NCBI RefSeq assembly: GCF_910588715.1
Contig: NZ_CAJURG010000001.1
Location: 712,101-776,100 of the forward strand
DNA from: an uncultured Clostridium sp.
Lineage (GTDB): Bacteria; Bacillota; Clostridia; Clostridiales; Clostridiaceae
Reading direction: 5' to 3'
DNA length: 64,000 nt
This document shows, piece after piece, positions 7,452 to 15,888 of this stretch. Every line of letters starts with the position of its first letter. The first letter of the stretch is position 1. The translations under genes and the position numbers were made by a program. The notes under the pieces are model-generated. The model saw only the letters and a program-made list of their open reading frames with translations, did not search any database and was not told the DNA's origin.

Positions 7452-9539
7452 CTACTTTTTAATGATATTTACTGCAACTGTTTTAAATGATGGTTCCTTT
7501 GAATATGGATCATAAACTGAAGGAGTAAGTGCATTTGTTTCAATATAATGAATTGGAGCATATAAATGATTTTTCTTAACATTATCAGATATCTTTATAG
7601 TGAAATCCTTAGTTACTCCATTTTGAGAAGCTATGCTAACTCTTTCGTTTTCAGTTATATTTAATTCCTTTGCTAACTCTGGATTCATAAATGCATAAGA
7701 TACTTTAGAATAAATTCTTTCTGACTCATCAATTTCTCTTGATCTTACACTAGTATGCCATTGCCCTACTGTTCCTCTTCCTGAATTAAATATATAAGGG
7801 AATTCTTCACTTGTTTTAGTTGGATTTTCAGCTATATCTTCAAAGTGGAATTTAGCTTTTTTAGATGGAGTATAATAATTACCATCTTCATATAATCTTC
7901 TTTCGTCATCAGTTAAAGCTTCCCCAGCTCTAAATGGCCATTGAACTCCTCTTGATCCTTCCATATTTTTTCCTTCTAACATTTCATAAGTTACACCTGT
8001 TATATCACAAGGCATTCCTTTAGAACATTTCTTTAATAATTCAAAGGCAGATCTTGGAGTTTCCCATCCATTTAATAAATCTCCCATTCCAAGTTCTTTA
8101 CCTATGTTATAGAAAATTTCAAAATCTGATAATTCTCCTTCTTCTTTATCAATTACAGGATTAACCTTTGATAATCTTCTTTCAGTATTAATTAATACCC
8201 CTTCTTTTTTAAGTGCAGGTACTGAAGGTAGATATAAATCACAAAGCTTAGCACTATCAGTATCTTCATATATATCTTGAACAACAAAGAAATCTAAGTT
8301 CTTAACACACTTTTCAAATTCTTCATTATTTGCCCATGAATGTCTAGGATTTGTACAAATTACCCATAATCCTTTAATTTCACCTGCAATAGCTTTTTCA
8401 ATTATAGCATTATAAGGAATTGTTGGTTTTGTAGCTAAAGCACTTTCATCTACTCCTAAAGCTTCTGCTACAGCTTTTCTACGTACTGGATTATCAAAAT
8501 CTCCACCGCCAAATAATCCTGCTGTATTACTAAATGCTCTTGATCCCATAGCATTACATTGACCTGTTAAAGAGTTTGCTCCTGTACCTGGTCTACCAAT
8601 ATTTCCTGTTATTAATGCTAAGTTAATTATAGATTGAGCTGTTCTAACTGCTTGATAACCTTGGTTAACTCCCATTGTCCACCAAAAAGATACTCTTTCT
8701 CCTGCATGAATTATTTCTGCAAGCTCTATAACTCTTTCTGCACTTATTCCAGTTTCAGCTTCAACTTTATCTAAAGTAAACTTGGAAACATGTTTTTTAA
8801 ATTCTTCATATCCTTCTGTATGATTTTCTATATAATTAACATCAATATATCCTTTTTCTATTAATACATTTGCTAAAGTATACATTAATACTAAGTCAGC
8901 TTTTGGTTTAATATCTATCCATATATCTGAATTCATAGCCGTTTCTGACTTTCTTGGATCTATTGTTATTATCTTTGCATCTTTATTCTCTCTAATACGT
9001 CCCCAAAATACTGGATGAGCTATAACTGGATTTGCCCCAATTAAAATTATTGTATCTGAAAGTTCCGCATCATTTAATGTATATGGTGGAGCATCAAATC
9101 CAAAACTTTGTTTATGTGCAACTACTGATGTAGCCATACATAATCTTGTATTACCATCTCCGTTTATTCCCATATAGTTTCTACCTACATGTCCTAGTAA
9201 AGCCATATCTTCAGTTGGCATTTGTCCTGTACTAATAAAAGCAACACTTTCTTTACCGTACTTTTCTTGAATGCTTGTCATTTTTTTAGCAAATGTTTTA
9301 AATCCTTCTTCCCATGAAATTTCTTTCATTTCTCCATTTTCATCTCTTAATAAAGGATTCTTTCTTGCTTTAAACTTTGTTTGTTGCTTGTCTAAATTTA
9401 ATCCCTTTATACAACAAAAACCTTTATTTACAGGATAATCAACTGTAGGTGAAACCTTAGCTATTTTACCATTTTCTACATAAAAATCTATATTACATGC
9501 TAATGCACATAAATTACATGTTGATTGAATCTTCTTCAT
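7452..9539 (-). CDS. Molybdopterin oxidoreductase, NarB-type nitrate reductase
   Basis: 695-aa catalytic subunit of the DMSO reductase superfamily. The N-terminal 4Fe-4S ligands are C8, C11, C15 and C43. The Mo ligand is probably Cys134 in TRLCMATSV, a Cys as in NapA/NarB and not Sec or Ser. The C-terminal molydopterin-dinucleotide domain contains the conserved GQWHTSVRSREI region. No twin-arginine signal is present, so it works in the cytosol. With its ferredoxin, flavoprotein and neighbouring Moco genes this matches the nitrate reductase of nitrate-respiring/fermenting Clostridium. A formate dehydrogenase role is less likely given the missing SRxCH motif but cannot be fully excluded. Confidence 0.87.
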   Translation of the reverse strand: MKKIQSTCNLCALACNIDFYVENGKIAKVSPTVDYPVNKGFCCIKGLNLDKQQTKFKARKNPLLRDENGEMKEISWEEGFKTFAKKMTSIQEKYGKESVAFISTGQMPTEDMALLGHVGRNYMGINGDGNTRLCMATSVVAHKQSFGFDAPPYTLNDAELSDTIILIGANPVIAHPVFWGRIRENKDAKIITIDPRKSETAMNSDIWIDIKPKADLVLMYTLANVLIEKGYIDVNYIENHTEGYEEFKKHVSKFTLDKVEAETGISAERVIELAEIIHAGERVSFWWTMGVNQGYQAVRTAQSIINLALITGNIGRPGTGANSLTGQCNAMGSRAFSNTAGLFGGGDFDNPVRRKAVAEALGVDESALATKPTIPYNAIIEKAIAGEIKGLWVICTNPRHSWANNEEFEKCVKNLDFFVVQDIYEDTDSAKLCDLYLPSVPALKKEGVLINTERRLSKVNPVIDKEEGELSDFEIFYNIGKELGMGDLLNGWETPRSAFELLKKCSKGMPCDITGVTYEMLEGKNMEGSRGVQWPFRAGEALTDDERRLYEDGNYYTPSKKAKFHFEDIAENPTKTSEEFPYIFNSGRGTVGQWHTSVRSREIDESERIYSKVSYAFMNPELAKELNITENERVSIASQNGVTKDFTIKISDNVKKNHLYAPIHYIETNALTPSVYDPYSKEPSFKTVAVNIIKK

Positions 9540-9583
9540 ACTACTTCCTTCTCCAATTCACAATTTTAATAAACTCTATATTC

Positions 9584-9589
9584 AGTATA
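9584..9589 (-). promoter_or_regulatory. -10 element (TATACT) of the nitrate reductase operon
   Basis: TATACT on the minus strand, about 45 nt upstream of the narB-like start codon. No good -35 box lies 17 bp further upstream, which is what one expects of an activator-dependent promoter. Confidence 0.5.
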
Positions 9590-9627
9590 ATTTCAGATTA
9601 ATTGTAACATTAAAGAGGTTCTCTAAC

Positions 9628-9643
9628 TGTGATTATAATCACA
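9628..9643. promoter_or_regulatory. Crp/Fnr-family operator TGTGATTATAATCACA
   Basis: Perfect 16-bp inverted repeat with the TGTGA-N6-TCACA architecture of Crp/Fnr-family sites. Its centre lies about 60 bp upstream of the inferred transcription start, the class I activator position. A redox or nitrogen-oxide-sensing Crp/Fnr regulator is the natural candidate; its gene is not in the window. Confidence 0.7.
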
Positions 9644-9694
9644 AATTTTCAGTTTTATTGTCATTATTTTAACAATATATCTCAATCGATAAAA

Positions 9695-9737
9695 AATAAG
9701 CTATTAAGTTATTTATTATTAAACTTAATAGCTTATT
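9695..9737 (-). terminator. Terminator of the short-chain dehydrogenase gene
   Basis: Perfect 16-bp stem (9695-9710 and 9722-9737) with an 11-nt loop. On the minus strand it is followed by a run of T, directly after the SDR stop codon. Confidence 0.85.
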
Positions 9738-9742
9738 ACAAT

Positions 9743-10609
9743 TTAACTATTTACTATTTCTCCTCCATTTATATGAATTGTTTGACCAGTAATATATGAT
9801 GCTGCATCTGAAGCTAAAAATACATATGCTCCAGCACATTCAACTGGTTGACCTGCTCTTGCCATAGGTGTATTTGCTCCAAACTGTGGTATTTCTTCTG
9901 CTTTAAAACTCGATGGAATTAAAGGTGTCCATATTGGTCCTGGTGCAACTGCATTAACTCTTATTCCAGATTTATTTTTAGCCAAAGATGTTGATAATGA
10001 TCTAGTTAATGTTACAATTGCACCCTTAGTCATAGAATAATCTATTAACTTTTCATTACCTGCATAAGCAGTAACTGATGCAGTATTTATTATACATCCT
10101 CCTGATTTCATATATTTTAATGCTGATCTAGTCATGTAAAAAGTTCCATAAATATTAGTTTTTACTGTTTTATCAAATTGTAAATCTGTAATTTCTTTAA
10201 AATCCTTACATTCATATTGAACAGCTGCATTATTAACTAAAATATCTATCTTTCCATATTCCTTAATAACCGATTCTATAACATCAATGCAAAACTTACT
10301 ATCTGCTATATCCCCTTGAATAATAGTACATTTTCTACCAACTTCTTCAATAAGCTTTTTAGTATCCTCTGCATCTTTTAACTCATCATAATATATAATA
10401 ACAATATTAGCCCCTTGATAAGCATAAGCTAAAGATACAGCTCTTCCAATCCCACTATCCCCTCCTGTTATTATTGCAACTTTATCTTTTAATAAATCGC
10501 CTTTTTTAATATAGTTTTCATCATAATAAATAGGTGCTGGGTTCATTATACTTTCAAATCCTGGATGCTTATCTTGATGTTGTGCTGGAAAACTAGTTGG
10601 AAAATTCAT
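9743..10609 (-). CDS. SDR family oxidoreductase (general stress protein 39-like)
   Basis: 288-aa NAD(P)-dependent short-chain dehydrogenase. The cofactor-binding motif GGDSGIGR is at residues 49-56, NNAA follows, and the catalytic Ser/Tyr/Lys set lies in SVTAYAG and YSMTK. The long N-terminal extension (FPAQHQDKHPGFESIMNP) and the C-terminal SYITGQTIHINGGE are typical of the YdaD/YhdF/GSP39 subgroup, whose substrates are poorly known. It is monocistronic, with its own terminator and an AGGAG site. Confidence 0.9.
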   Translation of the reverse strand: MNFPTSFPAQHQDKHPGFESIMNPAPIYYDENYIKKGDLLKDKVAIITGGDSGIGRAVSLAYAYQGANIVIIYYDELKDAEDTKKLIEEVGRKCTIIQGDIADSKFCIDVIESVIKEYGKIDILVNNAAVQYECKDFKEITDLQFDKTVKTNIYGTFYMTRSALKYMKSGGCIINTASVTAYAGNEKLIDYSMTKGAIVTLTRSLSTSLAKNKSGIRVNAVAPGPIWTPLIPSSFKAEEIPQFGANTPMARAGQPVECAGAYVFLASDAASYITGQTIHINGGEIVNS

Positions 10610-10686
10610 ATTATCACTCCTAATAATAATTTATCTAATAAAATTTATTATTAGTAACTTTTACTTTTATAATACATAATAAAAAA

Positions 10687-10727
10687 GAGTATATACTATT
10701 GTTTTTTAATTCAATAGTATATAACTC
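10687..10727 (-). terminator. Terminator after the secreted hypothetical gene
   Basis: Near-perfect 15-bp inverted repeat (10687-10701 and 10712-10727) followed on the minus strand by TTTTTT. Confidence 0.8.
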
Positions 10728-10801
10728 ATTTTTTAGATATAATTTTTATTCATAACCTACATAAAATTTTATTTTCAAATATCTAATTTTTAATAAAAAT
10801 A

Positions 10802-11488
10802 TTATCTTATTATATTTCCATCGGCTCCTACTAATTCGTTTTTAGTTAAGACATTTTGATAACCTTTTGTGGATTTTGTACTATTCTCCTTAAACACGCC
10901 GTATCCATTTCCTAAAATATGATATGTATTATCCCTTTGCTTTAATAAGATAAATACATATTCATCACCTACACTTAAATCATAATCATGATTAGATGTA
11001 TAATCTATATAAGTGTCTAAAGCTTCTTTAGGTAACTTATCATATTCTAATTTTTTTATTGCATCTTCTGTCATAGTTTTCATAACTTCAGATATTTTAA
11101 CTTGTCCACCTACTAGATATACTTTTTCTAAGTTTTCCAAACCATCTCCTACTAATACATTATTAACTGAAATATTTACTGGTGTAAAAGGATGTGGATT
11201 TGAATAGTTTTCTTCAACCTCTAAAAATAAAGCTTCTTCAATAGAATTTACTTTTGCTTTTACTACAAAAATATCATCTAAGTTTTGAAATACTCTTTTT
11301 GTATCAGCAGGGTCCACAACCCAATTTCTTTCAATAGTTACTGTTCCATAAATTTCCCTATTCTCATCATTTGAAAAAGTAAGTGAGTTATCTTCCTGAG
11401 ATTTATTAATATACTTAAATTCTCTATTTGGTACAAAAGCTAACCCTAAGATAATTGAAGTAGTTATTGCTAAAAGTTTTAACTTCAA
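10802..11488 (-). CDS. Hypothetical secreted protein
   Basis: I do not recognise the family. The N-terminus is a clear Sec signal (KLKLK then a hydrophobic stretch ending near LAFVPN) without a lipobox, so the protein is probably secreted or briefly anchored. The mature part (about 200 aa) is mixed alpha/beta, with segments such as SNHDYDLSVGDEYVFILLKQ and a C-terminus VLTKNELVG. The GTG at 11497 overlaps the GGGGG site. The TTG at 11488 has 8-nt spacing and is preferred. Single gene between two terminators. Confidence 0.75.
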   Translation of the reverse strand: MKLKLLAITTSIILGLAFVPNREFKYINKSQEDNSLTFSNDENREIYGTVTIERNWVVDPADTKRVFQNLDDIFVVKAKVNSIEEALFLEVEENYSNPHPFTPVNISVNNVLVGDGLENLEKVYLVGGQVKISEVMKTMTEDAIKKLEYDKLPKEALDTYIDYTSNHDYDLSVGDEYVFILLKQRDNTYHILGNGYGVFKENSTKSTKGYQNVLTKNELVGADGNIIR

Positions 11489-11543
11489 TTTATTCACCCC
11501 CTATATATAATTATATTAATTAAAATTTAAAGATTCAAACAAC

Positions 11544-11580
11544 AAAACCCATCATAGAAATAATTTCTATAATGAGTTTT
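11544..11580 (-). terminator. Terminator of the Bfd-like gene
   Basis: Hairpin with imperfect arms (AAACCCATCATAGAAA with TTTCTATAATGAGTTT) followed on the minus strand by a T-rich tail, located after the Bfd-like gene. Confidence 0.65.
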
Positions 11581-11596
11581 TAAATTAAATACTAAT

Positions 11597-11779
11597 CTAA
11601 TCTTTCTTTAGTAATTCATCAACAGTAGCCTTAGCTTTTGATAAACATGAACCGCAACCTTTTCCACAATTAGTTACAGCTTGAACTTCATCAAATGAAG
11701 TTGCACCATTTTCTATTGCTCTTTCTATATCCTCTACTGATACATTAAAGCAATAACATATTTTTTTATCCTTATCCAT
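11597..11779 (-). CDS. Bfd-like (2Fe-2S)-binding protein
   Basis: Small 60-aa protein with the Bfd-type 2Fe-2S ligand pattern: CYC near the N-terminus and CGKGCGSC about 30 residues later. These domains occur alone as bacterioferritin-associated ferredoxin or fused to NirB-type reductases and proline/glycerol dehydrogenases. The ATG at 11779 follows AAGGAG with 8-nt spacing. An ATG 33 nt further upstream lacks a ribosome site. No ferritin gene is nearby. Partnership with the 5805-7031 flavoprotein is possible but only inference. Confidence 0.88.
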   Translation of the reverse strand: MDKDKKICYCFNVSVEDIERAIENGATSFDEVQAVTNCGKGCGSCLSKAKATVDELLKKD

Positions 11780-11880
11780 ATAAATTTTCTCCTTATTTAT
11801 TAAAGTATTCAATAAATATTTTAATCATTTTTACTAATACTATTCAAAATAACTTAATTAACTAAAATAATAAAAATTAC

Positions 11881-12720
11881 CTATTTTAAAACATTATTTA
11901 AAATTTCATCTATAATTTTTCTAGCAATAGTATTTTCATCTGGCAGTATAGGTAAATTATCTTTACTATACCAATCAGCATGCATAATTTCCTTTCCATC
12001 AACCTTTATTTCTCCCCCATCATATTCAGCTATAAATCCAATCATAATAGAGTTTGGATATGGCCATGGTTGACTTGAAAAATATTTAATATTTTTTACT
12101 CGTATATTTACCTCTTCTAATACTTCTCTTTTTACTGCTTCTTCTAAAGTTTCATTTACATCTACAAATCCAGCTACATTACTATGTAAGCCCTTCGGAA
12201 AATTTTTATTATTTGCTAGTAATATAGTATTTTCCCTTGTTATTCCTACTATAATTGCAGGGCAAACCTGTGGATAACCCATATATCCACATTTACTACA
12301 CTTCATTGCAAACTCATATCCTACAAATTCATTTTCTCCACCACATACTCCACAAAATTTATTAGTTTTATGGAAGTGAATAATTTGAGCTGCTCTTCCA
12401 CAAACACTAAAAATATCTTTATCAATAAGTGAACTTCCCTGCCTTAATGGAATAAATTTTAATTCTCCTGATACCTTAACACAAGAATTTATTTCCCCGC
12501 AAAAACAATTCACTTCGTTAAGCTTCCCTAAATGATACATTATTTCAAGTCCATCAATTAAATTATTAATTTCTTTAAAAGTTGGAATAATTACTTTTCC
12601 CATATCTTCTTTAACTAAAATCATTTTATCTTGAAATAAAAAATATAAATCTTCATCTCTATTTCCATTTAAAAATTTAGGATCAGCAATAAAATTCATA
12701 TAGTTATTGTTATTAATCAT
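11881..12720 (-). CDS. nudC: NAD(+) diphosphatase NudC
   Basis: Nudix hydrolase that cleaves NAD(H) and may remove NAD caps from RNA. It has the NudC zinc ribbon (FCGVCGG, then CSKCGYMGYP), the Nudix box starting GFVDVNETLEEAVKREVLEE and the diagnostic SQPWPYPNS motif just downstream. At 279 aa it is normal size. The preferred ATG (12720) follows AGAGGTG with correct spacing; an in-frame GTG at 12732 overlaps that site. Confidence 0.95.
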   Translation of the reverse strand: MINNNNYMNFIADPKFLNGNRDEDLYFLFQDKMILVKEDMGKVIIPTFKEINNLIDGLEIMYHLGKLNEVNCFCGEINSCVKVSGELKFIPLRQGSSLIDKDIFSVCGRAAQIIHFHKTNKFCGVCGGENEFVGYEFAMKCSKCGYMGYPQVCPAIIVGITRENTILLANNKNFPKGLHSNVAGFVDVNETLEEAVKREVLEEVNIRVKNIKYFSSQPWPYPNSIMIGFIAEYDGGEIKVDGKEIMHADWYSKDNLPILPDENTIARKIIDEILNNVLK

Positions 12721-12973
12721 AAAATAAATCACCTCTACTCGTTTAAATTTATAAACTTCTCAATTTTATTTTGTCTTAATAAAACATTACCTTATAAAAT
12801 CCAAAACTTAACTTTAAAATATTTTACTTACAATCATATATAATTGTATCTTTCCCCTAATTTATACTACTTATTTTTTCTTTTAAACTATAAAATACCT
12901 AATATAAAATAAACTTATATTTAAATTATATCATTAATATTAATTATCACTTAATATTTTTATAATAAAAAAT

Positions 12974-13005
12974 GCAGTAATAGTATTTTTTATTACTATT
13001 ACTGC
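12974..13005 (-). terminator. Terminator of the phospholipase C-like gene
   Basis: Perfect 12-bp stem (12974-12985 and 12994-13005) with U-run on the minus strand. The rest of the roughly 300-nt gap between this gene and nudC is AT-rich with no supported gene. Confidence 0.8.
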
Positions 13006-13024
13006 TTACTATAGTCTTATTTAA

Positions 13025-13591
13025 TTAAATATAAGATTCAAATACTTTTATAAAATGTTTTTGTGTTAAATATAAAAGCTGACAAATCATCTTTGTTGTA
13101 TATAATATATCATTTACAGCATCTTCTTTTAAAGATAAATACTCTTGTCTAGTTAGCTTTAATTCTTCTAAATAATCCATAGAATCATCCATATTATCTA
13201 AAACATTTTCAAAAATATATCCATTATCTCTTAAAGTTTTTTTTAACTTTACATGTAAATTAAATTCATATGCAAAATGATTTTTCATATCCTTACCATA
13301 GTATTCTTCTAAATGATACTTACAAAAACAATCTCCTATATAATGAGCTATTTTCCCTATAATAAATGAGACTTCATTAATATCTAAATCGTTATTTTCA
13401 ATGTAATTTTTATATTCAAGCATTTTATCTTTAGAAACACTATATGTGTGCTTAATCTTATTTCTTCTCTTGTGTAAATCAGGCTCTACACAACCGGCTA
13501 AAAATCTTTTTTTATCTAAACCTAAATTATATCTTTCATTGCATAAATTGTAACAATATAATCCTATTGCTAAATGTGTGTTTACTAACAT
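13025..13591 (-). CDS. Zinc-dependent phospholipase C family protein
   Basis: 188-aa protein related to the Zn-dependent phospholipase C fold (PF00882 type). It has an N-terminal NTHLAIG histidine, an Asp in VEPDLHKRR, the motif KIAHYIGDCFCKYHLEEYY and a later HFAYEFNLHVKL, which together supply the His/Asp/Glu zinc ligands. It has no signal peptide or C-terminal lipid-binding domain, unlike secreted alpha-toxin, so it is probably an intracellular homologue of unknown substrate. AGGGGAG precedes the ATG. Confidence 0.82.
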   Translation of the reverse strand: MLVNTHLAIGLYCYNLCNERYNLGLDKKRFLAGCVEPDLHKRRNKIKHTYSVSKDKMLEYKNYIENNDLDINEVSFIIGKIAHYIGDCFCKYHLEEYYGKDMKNHFAYEFNLHVKLKKTLRDNGYIFENVLDNMDDSMDYLEELKLTRQEYLSLKEDAVNDILYTTKMICQLLYLTQKHFIKVFESYI

Positions 13592-13970
13592 AAGATTTCT
13601 CCCCTCGTTAGGATCTTAAAATAATATTTAATCCGAACAATATTATTATACAACATTTTTATTAATTTTGATTGTTATTTATTAAATTCTTTATTGATTA
13701 TTATGTAATATTTTATTAATTTTAACTTTTATGTAAATATTATACCAAATATGTAATTTAATTTAAAGTAATTATAATTTTTATAATCATAAAAGCTAAA
13801 TTATTTTAATTTAATATCTCAATATAATTTAATTAAATATTATTTTTATAATTATTTAGTATAAATAAAGTTATCGTATAATCTTTTCAAAAATGTAAAT
13901 AATACAATAGGATGTAAAACATACTGCAATATATTTTACACCAAATTACAACTTTAGTTGTTTTGACAGA
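13592..13970. other. Gene-free AT-rich intergenic stretch
   Basis: About 380 nt with no open frame preceded by a ribosome binding site on either strand, and no recognisable RNA. It presumably holds the promoter of the phospholipase-like gene at its left end. Confidence 0.6.
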
Positions 13971-13974
13971 TAGC

Positions 13975-14017
13975 AAAAAAATAGTAGCATACTACAAAGT
14001 AGGTGCTACTATTTTTT
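13975..14017 (-). terminator. Terminator of the 45-aa peptide gene
   Basis: Inverted repeat AAATAGTAGCA with TGCTACTATTT, with T-runs on both sides. It can act in either direction and lies about 55 nt downstream of the small gene. Confidence 0.75.
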
Positions 14018-14069
14018 ATAAACATTACTACAAAACTAAATTTTAAAATTCTCACTTAATATATTAATA

Positions 14070-14207
14070 TTATTTTTTTAAAACTAATCCCTTACTTCTT
14101 ATACAAGTACACTCCCTTGCTTCCTTTGTATGTAAACATTGATACTTTATCTTTTTAGGAGCTTCTATTTCTACTGTTTTTTTATCTTTTAACTCTTCTT
14201 TTTTCAT
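14070..14207 (-). CDS. Small Cys-containing protein, 45 aa
   Basis: Short gene with an ideal GGAGG site 7 nt before the ATG and a terminator after it. The product is lysine-rich at the N-terminus (MKKEELKDKKTVEIE). It then carries CLHTKEARECTC, a three-cysteine plus His group that could bind a metal. I do not recognise the family. Coding is supported by the ribosome site, stop and terminator. Confidence 0.65.
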   Translation of the reverse strand: MKKEELKDKKTVEIEAPKKIKYQCLHTKEARECTCIRSKGLVLKK

Positions 14208-14359
14208 TTTTTAATCCTCCGTTATATATAAATATAAAACTCTTTACTTATTGCAATTTTATTATATAATAATTATTATTCTTTAATATTTATTATATAA
14301 TATTTTAACAATTAAGTACATATAATAAATTTAGTAAATTATAGATAAGGAGAAAACTA

Positions 14360-15739
14360 ATGATAAGTTTAATCGGATTAATACTTTCTTTATCTCTTAT
14401 TATGTTTTTAGCATATAAGGGGTATTCTACTATAATCACAGCCCCTATTATAGGGCTATTAACTCTGCTCATTTCTCTTGGACTTAATAGTCATTTAATG
14501 GCTAATTACACAGAGGTTTATATGAATGGATTTGCTAACTTTGTAAAAAGTTACTTTCCTTTATTCTTAACTGGAGCTATATTTGCAAAATTAATAGATG
14601 AAGTTGGTTATGGCAAATCTATAGCATCATTTATTACAACAAAACTTGGAAAAGATAAGGCAATACTTGCAATTGTTTTATCTGGAGCACTTTTAACCTA
14701 TGGAGGAGTATCTTTATTTGTAGTTGCTTTTATACTATATCCCCTAGCAAATATATTGTTTAAAGAAGCTGATATACCTAAAAGACTTATACCTGGAACT
14801 ATTGCATTAGGTGCATTTACTTTTACAATGACGGCTATGCCAGGTTCACCTGAAATTCAAAATGTTATACCAATGAGTTATTTTGGAACAGATACATTTG
14901 CCGCTCCATTAATTGGATTACTAGCAAGTTTTATAATGCTTACACTTGGATTACTATGGCTTACAAAAAGAGCTAAAAAAGCTAAAATACTAGGTGAGAG
15001 CTATGGAAATCATAATGATGTAAATAAAATTGATTCTAATGAAAAATTACCTAATATAATTGAATCTATTATACCTATTTTAATAATATTTATAACAAAC
15101 TTTTTACTTTCAAAATTTTATTTTCCTAATACTAATGGAAGCTATTTAAATCAATATGGTGTTACATTAGATAAAGTTTCTGGAACTTGGAGTGTAATAA
15201 TAGCTATAGTTATTTCAATAATTTATATTATATTATTAAATTATAAAAAACTAAAAAATTTAAATGAATCATTAAGTGAAGGAGCAAAAAACTCTTTTCT
15301 TCCTTTATTAAATTCTAGTGCTATAGTTGGATATGGAAGTATAATTAAAGCATTGCCTATTTTTGCTTCAATACAAACTAGCATAATGAACATTTCTTCT
15401 AACCCAATTATTTCAGAAGCCATTTCTGTAAATATAATTTGTGGACTTACTGCTTCTGCTTCAGGGGGATTGGGAATAAGTTTATCTGCACTTGCTCCAA
15501 CTTTCATAGAAATGAGTAAAGATTTATCTATTTCCCCAGAATTATTACATAGAATTGCTTCTTTATCATCAGGAGGATTAGATACTCTTCCTCATAATGG
15601 TGCTGTTATAACTACTTTAGCTATTTGTGGATTAACGCATAAAGAAAGCTACAAAGATATATTTGTAACCTCTGTAGCTATACCAATTTTAACAACAATA
15701 ATCATAGTAATAATAACTTCATTAAAATTTGCTTTTTAA
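14360..15739 (+). CDS. GntP family permease (gluconate/organic acid transporter)
   Basis: 459-aa polytopic membrane protein of the GntP family, with about 12 hydrophobic segments. It starts ISLIGLILSLSLIMFLAYKG and has conserved loops (AIALGAFTFTMTAMPGSPEI-like, ASASGGLGISLSAL and SSGGLDTLPHNGAVI). These proton symporters carry gluconate, hydroxybutyrate or related hydroxy acids. No catabolic gene is adjacent, so the substrate is open. AAGGAG precedes the ATG and a terminator follows. Confidence 0.92.
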   Translation: MISLIGLILSLSLIMFLAYKGYSTIITAPIIGLLTLLISLGLNSHLMANYTEVYMNGFANFVKSYFPLFLTGAIFAKLIDEVGYGKSIASFITTKLGKDKAILAIVLSGALLTYGGVSLFVVAFILYPLANILFKEADIPKRLIPGTIALGAFTFTMTAMPGSPEIQNVIPMSYFGTDTFAAPLIGLLASFIMLTLGLLWLTKRAKKAKILGESYGNHNDVNKIDSNEKLPNIIESIIPILIIFITNFLLSKFYFPNTNGSYLNQYGVTLDKVSGTWSVIIAIVISIIYIILLNYKKLKNLNESLSEGAKNSFLPLLNSSAIVGYGSIIKALPIFASIQTSIMNISSNPIISEAISVNIICGLTASASGGLGISLSALAPTFIEMSKDLSISPELLHRIASLSSGGLDTLPHNGAVITTLAICGLTHKESYKDIFVTSVAIPILTTIIIVIITSLKFAF

Positions 15740-15775
15740 TTGATAAACTTTAATGTAATAATAATTATCAAATAT

Positions 15776-15820
15776 AAAAAGCTATACCTTTTTTATTAAT
15801 TGGCATAGCTTTTATTTTTT
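15776..15820 (+). terminator. Terminator of the GntP permease gene
   Basis: Hairpin AAAAGCTATACC with GGCATAGCTTTT (one mismatch) followed by a run of T on the plus strand. Confidence 0.75.
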
Positions 15821-15888
15821 TAATTTAAAGTTTAAATTAAAACTATGATTTAAATTAGATATTTAATGTTTATAACAATTTATATTTA

